From contig OY760650.2 in assembly GCA_963663845.2 (NCBI GenBank), forward strand, positions 2,046,001 to 2,110,000: a stretch of DNA of 64,000 nt, in the 5' to 3' direction. Each line of letters starts with the position of its first letter. Position 1 is the stretch's first letter. Below, piece by piece: positions 52,751 to 62,465 of the stretch. The translations under genes were made by a program, and so were the position numbers. Origin of the DNA: Versatilivorator sp963663845. Its GTDB lineage: Bacteria > Acidobacteriota > Terriglobia > Versatilivoradales > Versatilivoraceae. A model generated the notes under the pieces. It worked only from the letters and a program-made list of their open reading frames with translations. It was not told the DNA's origin and ran no database searches.

Positions 52751-55339
52751 CTAGTGATTATAGGCGAATTCGCGGGAGGCGATCACCCCCCAGAGAAGAT
52801 CCTCCAGAGCCTGCTTTCGGGAAGGCCGGGTCCCGACCATGCGCACCAGTTGTCCGGTTTCCTCCGGCGTGGGGAACCGCGACAGGGCGGCCAGGTAGAA
52901 TTCCTCCACGATCGCCCCGTCGGTAGCCGCCGACCCCAGCAGGCGGTCGATTCGCCCTCCCTTTTCCGACAGCTTGCCGGTATAGGCCGGACCGGCCAGC
53001 ATGTGGAGGGCCTGGGCCAGGCTGGCGCCGCCCTTGCGTTCCGGCACCGCCGTGCGGCTGGGCCGCCCGTAGATATCCAGAAACCGCGACGGGTGGAGGT
53101 CGGGATGCACGATGTTCATGGCTCGCGTGCCGTCGGGCTGGCGGCCGCCGTAATCCCGCTCGTCCTTTCCCTCGAAGACCTCGGGGACGCCGGTGACCTG
53201 GCAGATCATGTCCAGCAGGATCTCCGCGTCCAGGCTGCGGGGCAGAGCGCGGGAGTAGTTGACGCCGTCTCCCCGGTTGGCGTGGCTGGGCCGGCCGGAG
53301 CGCTGGTAGGTGTTGGACTGCACGATCAGACGGATCAAGCCCCTCAGGTCGTAGCCGCTGGAGCGAAAATGGCGAGCCAGCTTTCGCAACAGCTCGGGAT
53401 GGCTGGGCGGGTTGGCGAGGCGAAAGTCGTCCACCGGATCGACGATCCCGCGCCCGAAGAAATAGCTCCAGAATCGGTTCACCACGGCCTCTTCGAAGAG
53501 AAACTCCTCCGATGAGGTGAACCAGTCGGCCAGCCTCGGCCGGGGGTCTGTCCTTTCCTCGACCGGGAGAGGCCGGCCATCGGGATAGACGGCCTCCACT
53601 TCCCGCCTGGTGCGGGGATGGAGCAGCCGGCCGTCGGCTCCGAACTCCTCGTGCCCGATGGGATCATCCACGGCCGCCATGGTGGTCCAGAAGTAGGTCA
53701 GGTTCTTGAAGAACCCCGTCAGGCCCCAGAACTGGTCCTGGGTCCAGGAGTCGAAGGGATGGTCGTGACACTGGGCGCAGTCCAGTCGCCGGCCCAGGAA
53801 CACCCGGGCCTGCTCGGTCATGACGTCCTGAGGGAGGCGAATCTCGTCGGCGCCCCAGAGATGGCGAGTGGGGCCGTCGTATCCCTGGCCGGCCATGCGC
53901 TCGCGGGCCACCTGGTCGAAGGGCTTGTTGCGGGCAATGGAGTCCCGGATCCACTCCCAGTAGATCTTGACCTTTTCCCGGCCGCCCTGCTCGTGGGAGA
54001 CCCGGAACAGGTCGGCCAGGCGGAAGGTCCAGTAGTCGATATGCTCGGGAGAGTTGAGCAGGGTCGTGATCAGGCGGTCCCGCTTGCGCGGATGGCGGCT
54101 GTCCAGAAACTCCCGCACCCGCCGGGGCGGGGGCAGGGTTCCCGTCAGGTCCAGGCAGACCCGCCTCAGGAACTCCGGGTCGCTGGAGCGTTCCGAGGGC
54201 GGGATGCTGAGGCGCCGCAGCTTTTTCCAGACCTCCCGGTCGATGAAGTTCCGGGGGGTCTCCCGGGGAAAGTCGGTCAGGATCCGGCTCACCACACCCA
54301 GGGAGACGCGGGTCGCCTGGCGCGGCGCCTGCACCAGGACGGTGGCCTCGCCCGGCTCCCGCGCCCGGATCAGGCCGTCTTCGTCCACCTCGACCACCGC
54401 TTCGGCGGTGGGTTGGTAGCGCACCCGGCGGGTGAAATCCTCTCGGCTGCCGTCGGAGAGCCAGGCGGTGACCACCAGTTGCTGGCTCCCCTCCGGCTCC
54501 AGCACCATCTGCCGGGGCAGGACTTCCAGGCGGACGATCTCGGGGGCGGCGTTTCCATAGGGCGCTCCCCGGCCGATCCATTGAAGCAGGGCCCGATAGT
54601 CGGGACCGTCCGGGTCCAGCCGCCGGCCGCCCCCGTGGGGCGCCTGCAGGGTCGGCTTCAACAGGAGCAGGCTCTTCTCGGGTGCCTCCGGCGAAATTCG
54701 GGGAGTTTCGGGACCGGCCGACTCCCGGCTGTAGATCTGGAAGGTTCCGCCCCGCACGATCCAGCGGTGATCCTCCCGGGGATTGCCGGCCTGGCTGGAG
54801 AGCTTGAACCCGCCGCGGCCCTTGACGCTGCCGTGGCAATGGCTGTCGTTGCAGCCCTGCCGGGTGAGGATTCCCTCCAGGTCCAGGGCGAAGCTTGGGG
54901 TGCGGGTGCCGGCCGACGCCTGGACGGTGATGGTGCTCTCGGCTGAGAAGCCGCCGAATTCGGCGGTCAAGCGAGCCTCGCCGCCGGCCAGGGCGACCAC
55001 CTGCCCCCGGCCATCCACCCGGGCCGGCCGGCGATCCGACAGGGAGAAACGGGCCTGCCTGGAGAGGTCCCGCTCCACCCCGTTGCTGTAGGCGCCGGTG
55101 AGCAGGAACTGCTGGGAGGCTCCCCTGCCTGGCAGGGTGACGGCCCGGGGTTGAAGGCTGAGAGACAGAAGTTTGGGGGCGGCCCCCCTTGCGGCGCCTG
55201 CTGGCGCCTGGGAAGCGTCTCTTGCGTCCTTCTCCGCATGGCCGGGCTGTCCGGCCGCCAGCACCAGTGCGAGCAAGGTCAGCCGGAGGGCCGTCCGAGC
55301 GCCGCGGTGGTCTCGATTGGGGTGGCGGGAAGCATTCAT
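52751..55339 (-). CDS. DUF1549/DUF1553 protein with Big2 domains and haem-like motifs
   Basis: The 862-residue exported protein has a signal peptide (TALRLTLLALVLAAGQPGHA), a Big2-type Ig-like domain (about 60-145), a CNDSHCHG planctomycete-cytochrome-like motif, a second Big2 domain, DUF1549 (FIDREVWKKLRRLSIPPSE...) including DCAQCHDHPFDSW, and DUF1553 (SRALPRSLDAEILLDMICQVTG) to the C-terminus. It probably forms part of a periplasmic or surface complex with DUF1501. ATG at 55339 gives the signal peptide; a TTG at 55420 overlapping the upstream stop is the alternative. Confidence 0.9.
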   Translation of the reverse strand: MNASRHPNRDHRGARTALRLTLLALVLAAGQPGHAEKDARDASQAPAGAARGAAPKLLSLSLQPRAVTLPGRGASQQFLLTGAYSNGVERDLSRQARFSLSDRRPARVDGRGQVVALAGGEARLTAEFGGFSAESTITVQASAGTRTPSFALDLEGILTRQGCNDSHCHGSVKGRGGFKLSSQAGNPREDHRWIVRGGTFQIYSRESAGPETPRISPEAPEKSLLLLKPTLQAPHGGGRRLDPDGPDYRALLQWIGRGAPYGNAAPEIVRLEVLPRQMVLEPEGSQQLVVTAWLSDGSREDFTRRVRYQPTAEAVVEVDEDGLIRAREPGEATVLVQAPRQATRVSLGVVSRILTDFPRETPRNFIDREVWKKLRRLSIPPSERSSDPEFLRRVCLDLTGTLPPPRRVREFLDSRHPRKRDRLITTLLNSPEHIDYWTFRLADLFRVSHEQGGREKVKIYWEWIRDSIARNKPFDQVARERMAGQGYDGPTRHLWGADEIRLPQDVMTEQARVFLGRRLDCAQCHDHPFDSWTQDQFWGLTGFFKNLTYFWTTMAAVDDPIGHEEFGADGRLLHPRTRREVEAVYPDGRPLPVEERTDPRPRLADWFTSSEEFLFEEAVVNRFWSYFFGRGIVDPVDDFRLANPPSHPELLRKLARHFRSSGYDLRGLIRLIVQSNTYQRSGRPSHANRGDGVNYSRALPRSLDAEILLDMICQVTGVPEVFEGKDERDYGGRQPDGTRAMNIVHPDLHPSRFLDIYGRPSRTAVPERKGGASLAQALHMLAGPAYTGKLSEKGGRIDRLLGSAATDGAIVEEFYLAALSRFPTPEETGQLVRMVGTRPSRKQALEDLLWGVIASREFAYNH

Positions 55340-55416
55340 CGGATTGTATGGGCCAATGGGCGGCCCATCCTCCGGCTGGCCGGGCCGGGTTACGGCGTCT
55401 CCGGATGCGGGCCCGT

Positions 55417-57264
55417 TCAAGGCGAAGTGGCGGCCGTCTGACGGCCCATTCCTTTCAGCACCATCAAGTACACCTTCCCCACGGGCAGAAGCGACCCCAT
55501 TTTCCCCGAGACCACGGGGCGGGCCCGGATGCGAAGGACACGGGGCATGCGGGTGGCCGGAGCGTCTTCAGCGGCCACGATCATGACCGAGGTGGCGCCC
55601 TGTTGCGGCCTGTAGCGCGCCTTGGGGCCGTCATCCAGGTTGGGAGGCGTCTCCGGCCGGTAGTCGGTGCCGGGAAGGGCCTGCACACCCGGGGGAAGCC
55701 CTTCGACCTGGAGGAGGATCTGCCCGGCAAACCCTTCCTCCTGCCCGGTGGCGACGGTCAGCTTGCCGGCTTCTCCCGGAACCAGGTTGAGCCGGTCCTC
55801 CTGGACCTTGAGCTCTCCGGCGTGGGGAATCTGGGGCCGCGCCAGCAGGCGGTAGCGGAAGTCGGAAGCCCCGTTCCTCTGGGTGGTGTCGCGGACCCGT
55901 AGCCTATAGGTTCCTCCCCGCAGGAAGGTATGGATCGTCTTGGGCTCGATGGTCTTGCTGTAGGAGAGGGCCTGGCGGACCACTCGCCGGTAGACGTTGC
56001 TCAGCACCACCTGGCCGGCTTCATCCACAACGGCCCAGCGAGGATTGAAGTCGGGCAGGGTCGCTTCGGGGGTCTCCAGCTCGAAGCTGAGCTTCTGGCC
56101 GGGGCGGACCCGGAAAGAGATCAGCCTGTCCAGGTCGCCCGGTTGGTCGATGGCGCCCTCCACCAGGAAAGGAAGCGTGGCCACCGCCGCCGGGGCGCCG
56201 TGGTCGTTGGGTTCCTGCTCCCGGATGATCGAGTAGGCGGTCGTCCCGGCGGAACCGTTGGCTTCCTCCGGTGAGGGTGCGCCGTTTCCGGCGGAGGCTG
56301 CTCCGACGCCGTTGTGGGCCTCCACCCTCCTGGCCAGGATTCGCCGGATGTGATCTGGACGGATGGGTCGGGAGAAGCTTCTTTCCCGCCAGGCTTCGGG
56401 TCCGGAGCCGTTGGAGGTGGCCGGGCGCCGTTGCGGGACCTCCGGACCGTTGGGGGTGACCCGGAGCTGGTAGCTGAACTCGTCGCTGCCCAGGTTGTAG
56501 AAGGACCCCACCTCCAGCAGGTAGAGGCCGGTTTGCGCGACCCGGGTTTCAATGAGCGGGTTGGGCCGGGGATTGTCCTTGGACTTGTCGTCGTAGGCCA
56601 GCCGATGGAGGCGGCTCTCCTCGAACCAGCTCCCCAGGGGCCGGTAGAGCGTCAGCACCGAGTCGAAGCCGGCCCGGTAGCCGGCGCGTCCGCCCATGGA
56701 TGTTCCGGACGGGTTGGAGATCAGCTCGAACCGGAGGTGCTGTCCCTCTTCGGCCTGCACGGCGTAGAGGTCCCTCTCTCCGGGCCGGCTGATGACGCCC
56801 TCGACGGCGCAGGGGAAGTAGATCGCTTGGGCTCTGGACACTTGGCCCGAGGACGGTTTGCTTTCGGCCACCGAAGGGAGGTCGTGAACCAGGAACGCCA
56901 GCGGCCCCGAAACACCCTGCGGCGAGACCACCCTCAACCGGTAGCGGCCCGTCCCGGCCGACGGGTCGATCCGCAGTTTCAGGGTTAGCATCTGTGCCTG
57001 GGGCGATTCTTCCGACGGCTCGACCGCATCTTCGGGCGCCAGTTCTTCGACGCGCTCGACGGTGGCGGTGACGCCCTCCCGGTCGAACTGCACGGCATAG
57101 GCTCCCTGGAGAGACCGGCCCCTCAGGGTGACCGCCAGCCGGGCGCCCTTCTTCCCGCCCAGGGGCGCCATCGAGAGGGCTTGCGGTTCCGATGCCTCGG
57201 ACGTCGCAGGGAGCAGCAAGGCCGTCGCGGCCAGGATCAGAATTCGCCGGGCTGGGAGGATCAT
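55417..57264 (-). CDS. Exported PPC-domain protein
   Basis: This protein of about 615 residues has a signal peptide (PARRILILAATALLLPATSEA) and at least two pre-peptidase C-terminal (PPC)-like beta-sandwich regions: GERDLYAVQAEEGQHLRFEL... and DRLISFRVRPGQKLSFELETP. Such proteins accompany DUF1549/DUF1553/DUF1501 genes in several phyla. The start ATG at 57264 is preferred over a TTG at 57288. Its end overlaps an alternative start of the next gene. It is first of a four-gene operon. Confidence 0.85.
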   Translation of the reverse strand: MILPARRILILAATALLLPATSEASEPQALSMAPLGGKKGARLAVTLRGRSLQGAYAVQFDREGVTATVERVEELAPEDAVEPSEESPQAQMLTLKLRIDPSAGTGRYRLRVVSPQGVSGPLAFLVHDLPSVAESKPSSGQVSRAQAIYFPCAVEGVISRPGERDLYAVQAEEGQHLRFELISNPSGTSMGGRAGYRAGFDSVLTLYRPLGSWFEESRLHRLAYDDKSKDNPRPNPLIETRVAQTGLYLLEVGSFYNLGSDEFSYQLRVTPNGPEVPQRRPATSNGSGPEAWRERSFSRPIRPDHIRRILARRVEAHNGVGAASAGNGAPSPEEANGSAGTTAYSIIREQEPNDHGAPAAVATLPFLVEGAIDQPGDLDRLISFRVRPGQKLSFELETPEATLPDFNPRWAVVDEAGQVVLSNVYRRVVRQALSYSKTIEPKTIHTFLRGGTYRLRVRDTTQRNGASDFRYRLLARPQIPHAGELKVQEDRLNLVPGEAGKLTVATGQEEGFAGQILLQVEGLPPGVQALPGTDYRPETPPNLDDGPKARYRPQQGATSVMIVAAEDAPATRMPRVLRIRARPVVSGKMGSLLPVGKVYLMVLKGMGRQTAATSP

Positions 57265-57438
57265 GTTTCCGGGGCCTGCAAGGCTCAATTCCCGGATTCA
57301 TTATGCCTCAAGCGGATTCGGCGATCAAAGCGACAGGGATGGCGCATGCCTGCCCGCTGGCCTCCGAGCGACAGAAAGTGGTATGGTTTCCGCGCATATT
57401 TTCAGTGCCGAGAGCGGCGATTCAGCGCGAGGTCCGCG

Positions 57439-57918
57439 ATGGACGGTTGGGCAACAACCTGGTGGTTCTGGGTGCTGTTGGGACTCGCGCTCCTGTTTCT
57501 GGAACTGGTCACGCCCACCGGCTTCTACCTCCTGTTCTTCGGTGTGGCGGCCGTCCTGGTGGGCCTGCTGGCCGCCGTGGGTCTGGACGGGCCGGCCTGG
57601 CTGCAATGGCTCCTCTTTTCCCTGCTCTCCATCGGAAGTCTGCTGTTGCTGCGGGGGCGCTTGCAGGAAAGAATGCGGCGGGTCGCACCCGCTCAGCCGG
57701 ACAACGACCTGGTGGGCGCGACTGCCCAGGCTCTGGAAAACATCGCCGTGGACGGACATGGACAGGTCGAGTTGCGAGGGACTTCCTGGAGGGCCAGGAA
57801 CGTGGGCTCGGAGCCGGTCGCCCGGTCGGAGAGCTGCCGGGTCGACCGGGTCGAGGGCGTGGTGTTGTGGGTTCGCAAACCCTACTCTTTTGAACGGGTG
57901 AATGGAGGGAAAAGCTAA
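57439..57918 (+). CDS. NfeD-family membrane protein
   Basis: This 159-residue protein has an N-terminal membrane region of two or three helices (WFWVLLGLALLFLELVTPTG, then FGVAAVLVGLLAAVG) and a C-terminal OB-fold domain (VGATAQALENIAVDGHGQVE...RVEGVVLWVRK). This is the short NfeD layout that partners stomatin/SPFH proteins. GAGG precedes the ATG. Its TAA overlaps the start of the stomatin-like gene (TAATG), which is classic for this pair. Confidence 0.92.
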   Translation: MDGWATTWWFWVLLGLALLFLELVTPTGFYLLFFGVAAVLVGLLAAVGLDGPAWLQWLLFSLLSIGSLLLLRGRLQERMRRVAPAQPDNDLVGATAQALENIAVDGHGQVELRGTSWRARNVGSEPVARSESCRVDRVEGVVLWVRKPYSFERVNGGKS

Positions 57919-58865
57919 TGGATGCAGGGTTTATCGTACTTGTCTTGCTGGCGCTGCTGGTGCTGTTCATTCTGGCCAAGACGGCCGTGGTGGTCCCGCA
58001 GCAGAGCGCCTATATCGTGGAGCGGCTGGGGCGCTACAGCGGCACGCTCAACGCGGGGTTTCACATTCTCATCCCCTTTCTGGACGTCATCCGCTACCGG
58101 CACTCCCTGAAGGAGGTCGCCATCGACATCGCCGAGCAGATCTGCATCACCCGAGACAACGTGCAGGTCTCGGTGGATGGCGTGCTCTACCTCAAGGTGC
58201 TCAATGCCGAGCGAGCTTCCTACGGCATCACCAACTTCGTCTTCGCCATCTCCCAACTGGCTCAGACCACCCTGCGCAGCGAAGTGGGCAAGATTGAGCT
58301 GGACCGCACCTTCGAAGAGCGGACCAACATCAACACCGCGGTGGTGAGCGAGCTGGACAAGGCCTCCGACCCCTGGGGGGTGAAGGTCCTGCGCTACGAA
58401 ATCAAGAACATCAAGCCCCCGAGGGACGTGCTGGATGCCATGGAAAAGCAGATGCGGGCCGAACGGGAAAAGCGGGCCGTCATTCTGAACTCCGAGGGCA
58501 TTCGGGACGCGGCCATCAACGAGGCCGAGGGCAGGAAGCAGGAAGTCATCAAGAACTCGGAAGCCAAGCGCACCCAGCAGATCAACGAAGCCGAAGGAGA
58601 AGCCGCCGCCATTCGCAGCGTGGCCGGCGCCACCGCCGAAGGGATCGTCAAGGTGGCCGGGGCCATTCAGAGCCCCGGCGGAGAACAGGCCCTCCAACTG
58701 CGGGTGGCCGAGCAGTACATCGCCGAGTTCGGCAAGCTGGCCCAGGAAGGAAACAGCCTCATCCTGCCGGCGTCGGTGAGCGACGTGGGCTCCATGGTGG
58801 CCATGGCCATGAACGTCATCAAGCAGGGCGGCTCCACCGGTGCTTCGCCCTCCAGGGGCAGGTAA
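57918..58865 (+). CDS. SPFH/band-7 (stomatin-like, QmcA-type) membrane protein
   Basis: This 315-residue protein has an N-terminal membrane segment (FIVLVLLALLVLFILAKTAVV), a band-7 domain (YIVERLGRYSGTLNAGFHILIPF and VRYRHSLKEVAID-like strands) and a charged coiled-coil with EKRAVILNSEGIRDAAINEA. These proteins oligomerise in the membrane and help organise lipids and proteases. It pairs with NfeD by a one-base overlap. A shortened repeat remnant starts just after the stop. Confidence 0.93.
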   Translation: MDAGFIVLVLLALLVLFILAKTAVVVPQQSAYIVERLGRYSGTLNAGFHILIPFLDVIRYRHSLKEVAIDIAEQICITRDNVQVSVDGVLYLKVLNAERASYGITNFVFAISQLAQTTLRSEVGKIELDRTFEERTNINTAVVSELDKASDPWGVKVLRYEIKNIKPPRDVLDAMEKQMRAEREKRAVILNSEGIRDAAINEAEGRKQEVIKNSEAKRTQQINEAEGEAAAIRSVAGATAEGIVKVAGAIQSPGGEQALQLRVAEQYIAEFGKLAQEGNSLILPASVSDVGSMVAMAMNVIKQGGSTGASPSRGR

Positions 58866-59010
58866 GCGGAACGGCTCTGCCGCATCGGCAGGGCTGCGGC
58901 CCGGCAAGCCGGCTCGGGCCCCCTTGAGGAGCAAGAGTGATGGGAGAGGCGCCAACCCGGGAACGCGGGCGTCCCGCCCGCATGCACTCCCGTTGCGCTC
59001 CGCTCAGTTT
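58866..59010 (-). repeat. Divergent truncated module A remnant
   Basis: The GCGGGCGTCCCGCCCGC palindrome and neighbouring GCGGAACGGCTCTGCCGC resemble module A, but the unit is shortened and diverged, so it is an older copy. Confidence 0.6.
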
Positions 59011-59076
59011 CCCTTGAATTACTCCCCCATTGAAGAGAAGTCAGCCTCGCTCATGCTCACTCCCCGGGGCCGTCCC

Positions 59077-61488
59077 TCACTCCATCCGCCGGATCCACTC
59101 GCGGATCAGTTCGACGGCCTGGCGGTCGACCAGCGAGGTGGCCAGTTGAGGCATCTTGCCCCGGCCGCGTGTGGCCATTCGGTGGAGCAGGACGGAGCGG
59201 CCCGGATCGCCGGGAGCCACCAGGCGGGCGTCGGGAATGTCGAATTTGTGGTGCAGGGGTTCCAGGTCCAGCATCTTCATGTCTTGCAGGCTCTTGCTGA
59301 ACTCCAGTGAGATCTGGGAGTTGCCTCCCCCGGCCTGCACATGGCACTGGGCGCAGTTGGAGTGCAGGTAGGAGCGGGCCCGGACCTGCAGGGGCGCCCG
59401 CGGGTCGTAGGGGTCGACCAGGCGGGGGAAGGCCGCCGACCAGTGAAAGGGCAGCTCCGCCGGCAGCACGGCTCCATCATCGGAGCCGGCGGCCGTGATT
59501 TCCTCCACTCGAGAGTCCAGCCGGTAGCGGTTGACCCCGCTTTCTTGCAACGCCTTCCGCAGGAATTGCTTGTCCTCGTCCGACCAGGCCGGTTTCAACA
59601 CCCCCAGGTAGTGCAGGGCCTCCAACTGGTTGGCTGTGACCCCTCCATAGTCGTATTGCTTGTTCATCTGGAGCGTCGAGAGCCCCAGGACGAAGTTGGC
59701 GGCCCGGCTGTGGCAGACCATGCACTCGCTCCGGCTGGGAAAGCGCCAGCCAAGACGGTGCTTCCCTCCGTCTGCCAGGCCGATCTCGACCGAGGCATCC
59801 CGTCCTTCGCTTCCGACCAGGTGGGCTTCGGTCTGTTCCCGGTTCCAGGCATAGGAATATCCGACCCATTCGCCTTGCTGCCGGGTCAGCAACCGGGTCT
59901 CAATCCAGCGCCGACCACCGGCGCTGCTGTCTTGCGTGTCGTATCCGAAAGATTTGACCAGGACGGTCCGGTCCGGGAAGTTCCAGCCTGCGTTGGAGGT
60001 CATGTCTGTGCCGGCCTGGCTCCGGCCTTCGTCCTGACCCGAAGCCGGCGGCAGGTAGAGGAACCGTTCCTTGAAGGCGCCGTCCGACCACAGGGGAGCA
60101 TTCACCGAGTAGGGGATCATGCCGGGCGTCAAGCGGTGGCCTGCGACCGAGGCAAACAACCCGGTCCGGCTCAGGAGCCGGGGGAAGCGTTCGCTGCTGT
60201 CGGGCGCGTCGTTGACTTCCAGGGAGTAGAAGCCTCCCTTTCCCTTGTCCCGGTAGTCGAGCACCAGCAGGTTGCCGTCGGCGTCCACCTCGAAGGCGAC
60301 GATAGCCAGGGAGGTGTCGGCCAGCTCCTTGTGCCAGACGACTTTCCGGCCCTCCACCCTGGCGCCCCAGATCTTGCCTGTGGAATGGTCGCCGTAGATG
60401 TAGGCTCCCCGCAACTCCGGGAACCGGGAGCCGTGGTAGACCAGGCCGCCGGTCATGGAGCGGGCTTCGGAGTGAGGGTGCTCCAGCAGGGGCCTGGAGA
60501 CCGGGGTCGGTCCCAGCTCCCGGTTGGCGTAGAAGATGTGGCTGCCCTCGTAGACGCTCCAGCCGTAATTGGCTCCACGTTCCACCAGGTAGACCTGTTC
60601 CCAGAGGTCCTGTCCGTTGTTGCCCACCCAGAGATGCCCGGTCCCGGGGTCCACCGACATGCGCCAGGGGTTGCGGAACCCGTAGGCCCAGGTTTCGGGG
60701 CGGGCTTCCTCCATGTCGACGAACGGATTGTCCGGAGGCACCGAGTAGAGGCGTCCCGAGTCCGGACGGTCCACGTCGATCCGAAGCACTTTGGAGAGCA
60801 GATGGTCGAGTCCCTGTCCCTTGAGATTGGTGTCGGAATCGCTGGTCCCGTCGCCGGAGGTGACGTACATCAGCCCCTCGGGACTGAAGGCGACGGCGGC
60901 GCCGTCATGCCCGTTGGACTCCCACTCGATGATCACCTGGGCCGAGTCGGAGTGGAAGCGGTAGGGCGGGGCGCGGTCCACCCGATAGCGGGTAATGCGA
61001 ACGCGCTTGTCGCCGTCCGCGACCCGGTCGTTGCTGCCGATGAAGAGATAGCCGTTCTCCTTGTAGTCGGGATGGAAGGCGATGCTATAGGCCAGGGACT
61101 TCCCGAAGTGGTGCAGGACCTCGTAGGCGCTGCCGGCAGGATCCCCGATGGTCCGGCACAGGCGCGGCTCCGCCTTCCCGGGGTCCTGGTCGATGAACCA
61201 CAAGCTTCGGCTTCCCGGCTCTTTCACCGCCACCACCGGGTTGGTCAGCGAGAGCCTGGGAAAGGTCCGCACCACCCGGTAGGGAGGGGGTGGGTCGGGG
61301 GCGCCGACCACCCGCGAGGGAACGGTCGGCCATCGGCTCTTGAGTTTCTGAAGGGTGTTGGGTTTATTTCGGTCGGTTCGTGCCGAACCCGGGCGCAAGG
61401 CGGCCAGCAGGACGAGCAGACCCAAGGGCAGGCAGAGCCAGATCATTCCCGCTCGACGGGCGGGCGTGGCGTGGAGTTGCAGTCGCAT
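59077..61488 (-). CDS. PQQ-type sugar dehydrogenase fused to C-terminal cytochrome domain
   Basis: This 803-residue exported protein has a signal/anchor (WLCLPLGLLVLLAALRPGSA), a six-bladed soluble glucose/sorbosone-dehydrogenase-like domain (ITRYRVDRAPPYRF, RNPWRMSVDPGTGHLWVGNN, YGWSVYEGSHIFYAN), and a C-terminal part with CMVCH and CAQCH haem motifs and SVNAPLWSDGAFKERF, matching the HNE_0200-type family. It would oxidise a sugar-like substrate in the periplasm and pass electrons through its own haems. It ends a four-gene minus-strand set. Confidence 0.88.
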   Translation of the reverse strand: MRLQLHATPARRAGMIWLCLPLGLLVLLAALRPGSARTDRNKPNTLQKLKSRWPTVPSRVVGAPDPPPPYRVVRTFPRLSLTNPVVAVKEPGSRSLWFIDQDPGKAEPRLCRTIGDPAGSAYEVLHHFGKSLAYSIAFHPDYKENGYLFIGSNDRVADGDKRVRITRYRVDRAPPYRFHSDSAQVIIEWESNGHDGAAVAFSPEGLMYVTSGDGTSDSDTNLKGQGLDHLLSKVLRIDVDRPDSGRLYSVPPDNPFVDMEEARPETWAYGFRNPWRMSVDPGTGHLWVGNNGQDLWEQVYLVERGANYGWSVYEGSHIFYANRELGPTPVSRPLLEHPHSEARSMTGGLVYHGSRFPELRGAYIYGDHSTGKIWGARVEGRKVVWHKELADTSLAIVAFEVDADGNLLVLDYRDKGKGGFYSLEVNDAPDSSERFPRLLSRTGLFASVAGHRLTPGMIPYSVNAPLWSDGAFKERFLYLPPASGQDEGRSQAGTDMTSNAGWNFPDRTVLVKSFGYDTQDSSAGGRRWIETRLLTRQQGEWVGYSYAWNREQTEAHLVGSEGRDASVEIGLADGGKHRLGWRFPSRSECMVCHSRAANFVLGLSTLQMNKQYDYGGVTANQLEALHYLGVLKPAWSDEDKQFLRKALQESGVNRYRLDSRVEEITAAGSDDGAVLPAELPFHWSAAFPRLVDPYDPRAPLQVRARSYLHSNCAQCHVQAGGGNSQISLEFSKSLQDMKMLDLEPLHHKFDIPDARLVAPGDPGRSVLLHRMATRGRGKMPQLATSLVDRQAVELIREWIRRME

Positions 61489-61504
61489 TTCCGGCCGGTC
61501 TGGG

Positions 61505-62365
61505 TCAGACCCGGATGCGGTCGCTGGACCGCGGGTCCCGGGTCAGGGTCCCACTGTGAAAGGTTCCCTGCATGCAGCGGTCCCGCCAGGCCCTGGAGGC
61601 GTCGTAAAGCTCGACTTCGGTGTCGATGGGGTTGATCAGGACCGCCGGGCGGTGGGGCCGGGCCCGGTCGACCACCAGTCCCTCGGCATCCACCACGAAG
61701 CTGGGCCAGGCATGGCGCCGGGTGCCGTTGTTGGCGCTGACCGCAAAGTAGTTGCTGGCCGCCGCAGCCTGGATGGTGGTCGAAACCCAGATCTTGTAGT
61801 TGTGGTAGCTCTCCAGACTGCCTCCGGCGTTGTGAAAGGAGACCAGCATGAGCTGAACCCCGAGGCGCTTGTACTGGCGAAACAGCTCGGGGTAGCGGAA
61901 GTCGTGGCAGATCAGCAGTCCGCAGGTCACGTCTCGCACCCGGAAGGTCACGAAGGCCTGACCGGGGCTGTAGTGGTGAAGGTCGCCGTCGTCGTCGTGG
62001 TCTCCGGTGCAGAACATCTTGTCGTAGCGGTTGACCAGGCGCCCCCGGTCGCTCACCACGTAGAGCGAGTTGTGGGGCTTGTGGCGGCCCGACAGGGGAT
62101 GGTTGGACCCGACCACCACCCACAGGCCCAGCTCTCCGGCCAGCTCCATGATCTCTTCCATGGCGGCCGCAACCGCTTTCCAGTCCATCTCCCGGACGGA
62201 CTTCAACTCGCTGCCCAGGTAGCCGGTCAGGCAGGCCTCGGAGAAGTGAACCAGGTGCGCTCCCCCGGACTTGGCCCGCTTCATCTGGCGGGTGATGGAG
62301 CGGAGGTTCCTTGCGACCTGTGTCCGGATTTCAAACTGGCAGGTGGCCAGGGTCAGTTGAGCCAT
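61505..62365 (-). CDS. Nitrilase-superfamily carbon-nitrogen hydrolase
   Basis: This 286-residue protein has the Glu-Lys-Cys triad of the superfamily: Glu in HFSEACLTGY, Lys in NRYDKMFC and Cys in GLLICHDFRYPELF. It cleaves an amide or nitrile bond; the branch is uncertain. AAGGAG 6 nt before the ATG at 62365 decides the start. It lies 16 bp upstream of the dehydrogenase and 100 bp after the GH172-type gene. Confidence 0.9.
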   Translation of the reverse strand: MAQLTLATCQFEIRTQVARNLRSITRQMKRAKSGGAHLVHFSEACLTGYLGSELKSVREMDWKAVAAAMEEIMELAGELGLWVVVGSNHPLSGRHKPHNSLYVVSDRGRLVNRYDKMFCTGDHDDDGDLHHYSPGQAFVTFRVRDVTCGLLICHDFRYPELFRQYKRLGVQLMLVSFHNAGGSLESYHNYKIWVSTTIQAAAASNYFAVSANNGTRRHAWPSFVVDAEGLVVDRARPHRPAVLINPIDTEVELYDASRAWRDRCMQGTFHSGTLTRDPRSSDRIRV

Positions 62366-62465
62366 GTCGAACTCCTTGAAGGTTGGGTCCTTGGTTCGGT
62401 GGCCGCCGTTTCGGTTGTCGGCCTGCCTTGAATGGCCGAAATGCCCGCAGCGATCGGTCCCGCGA

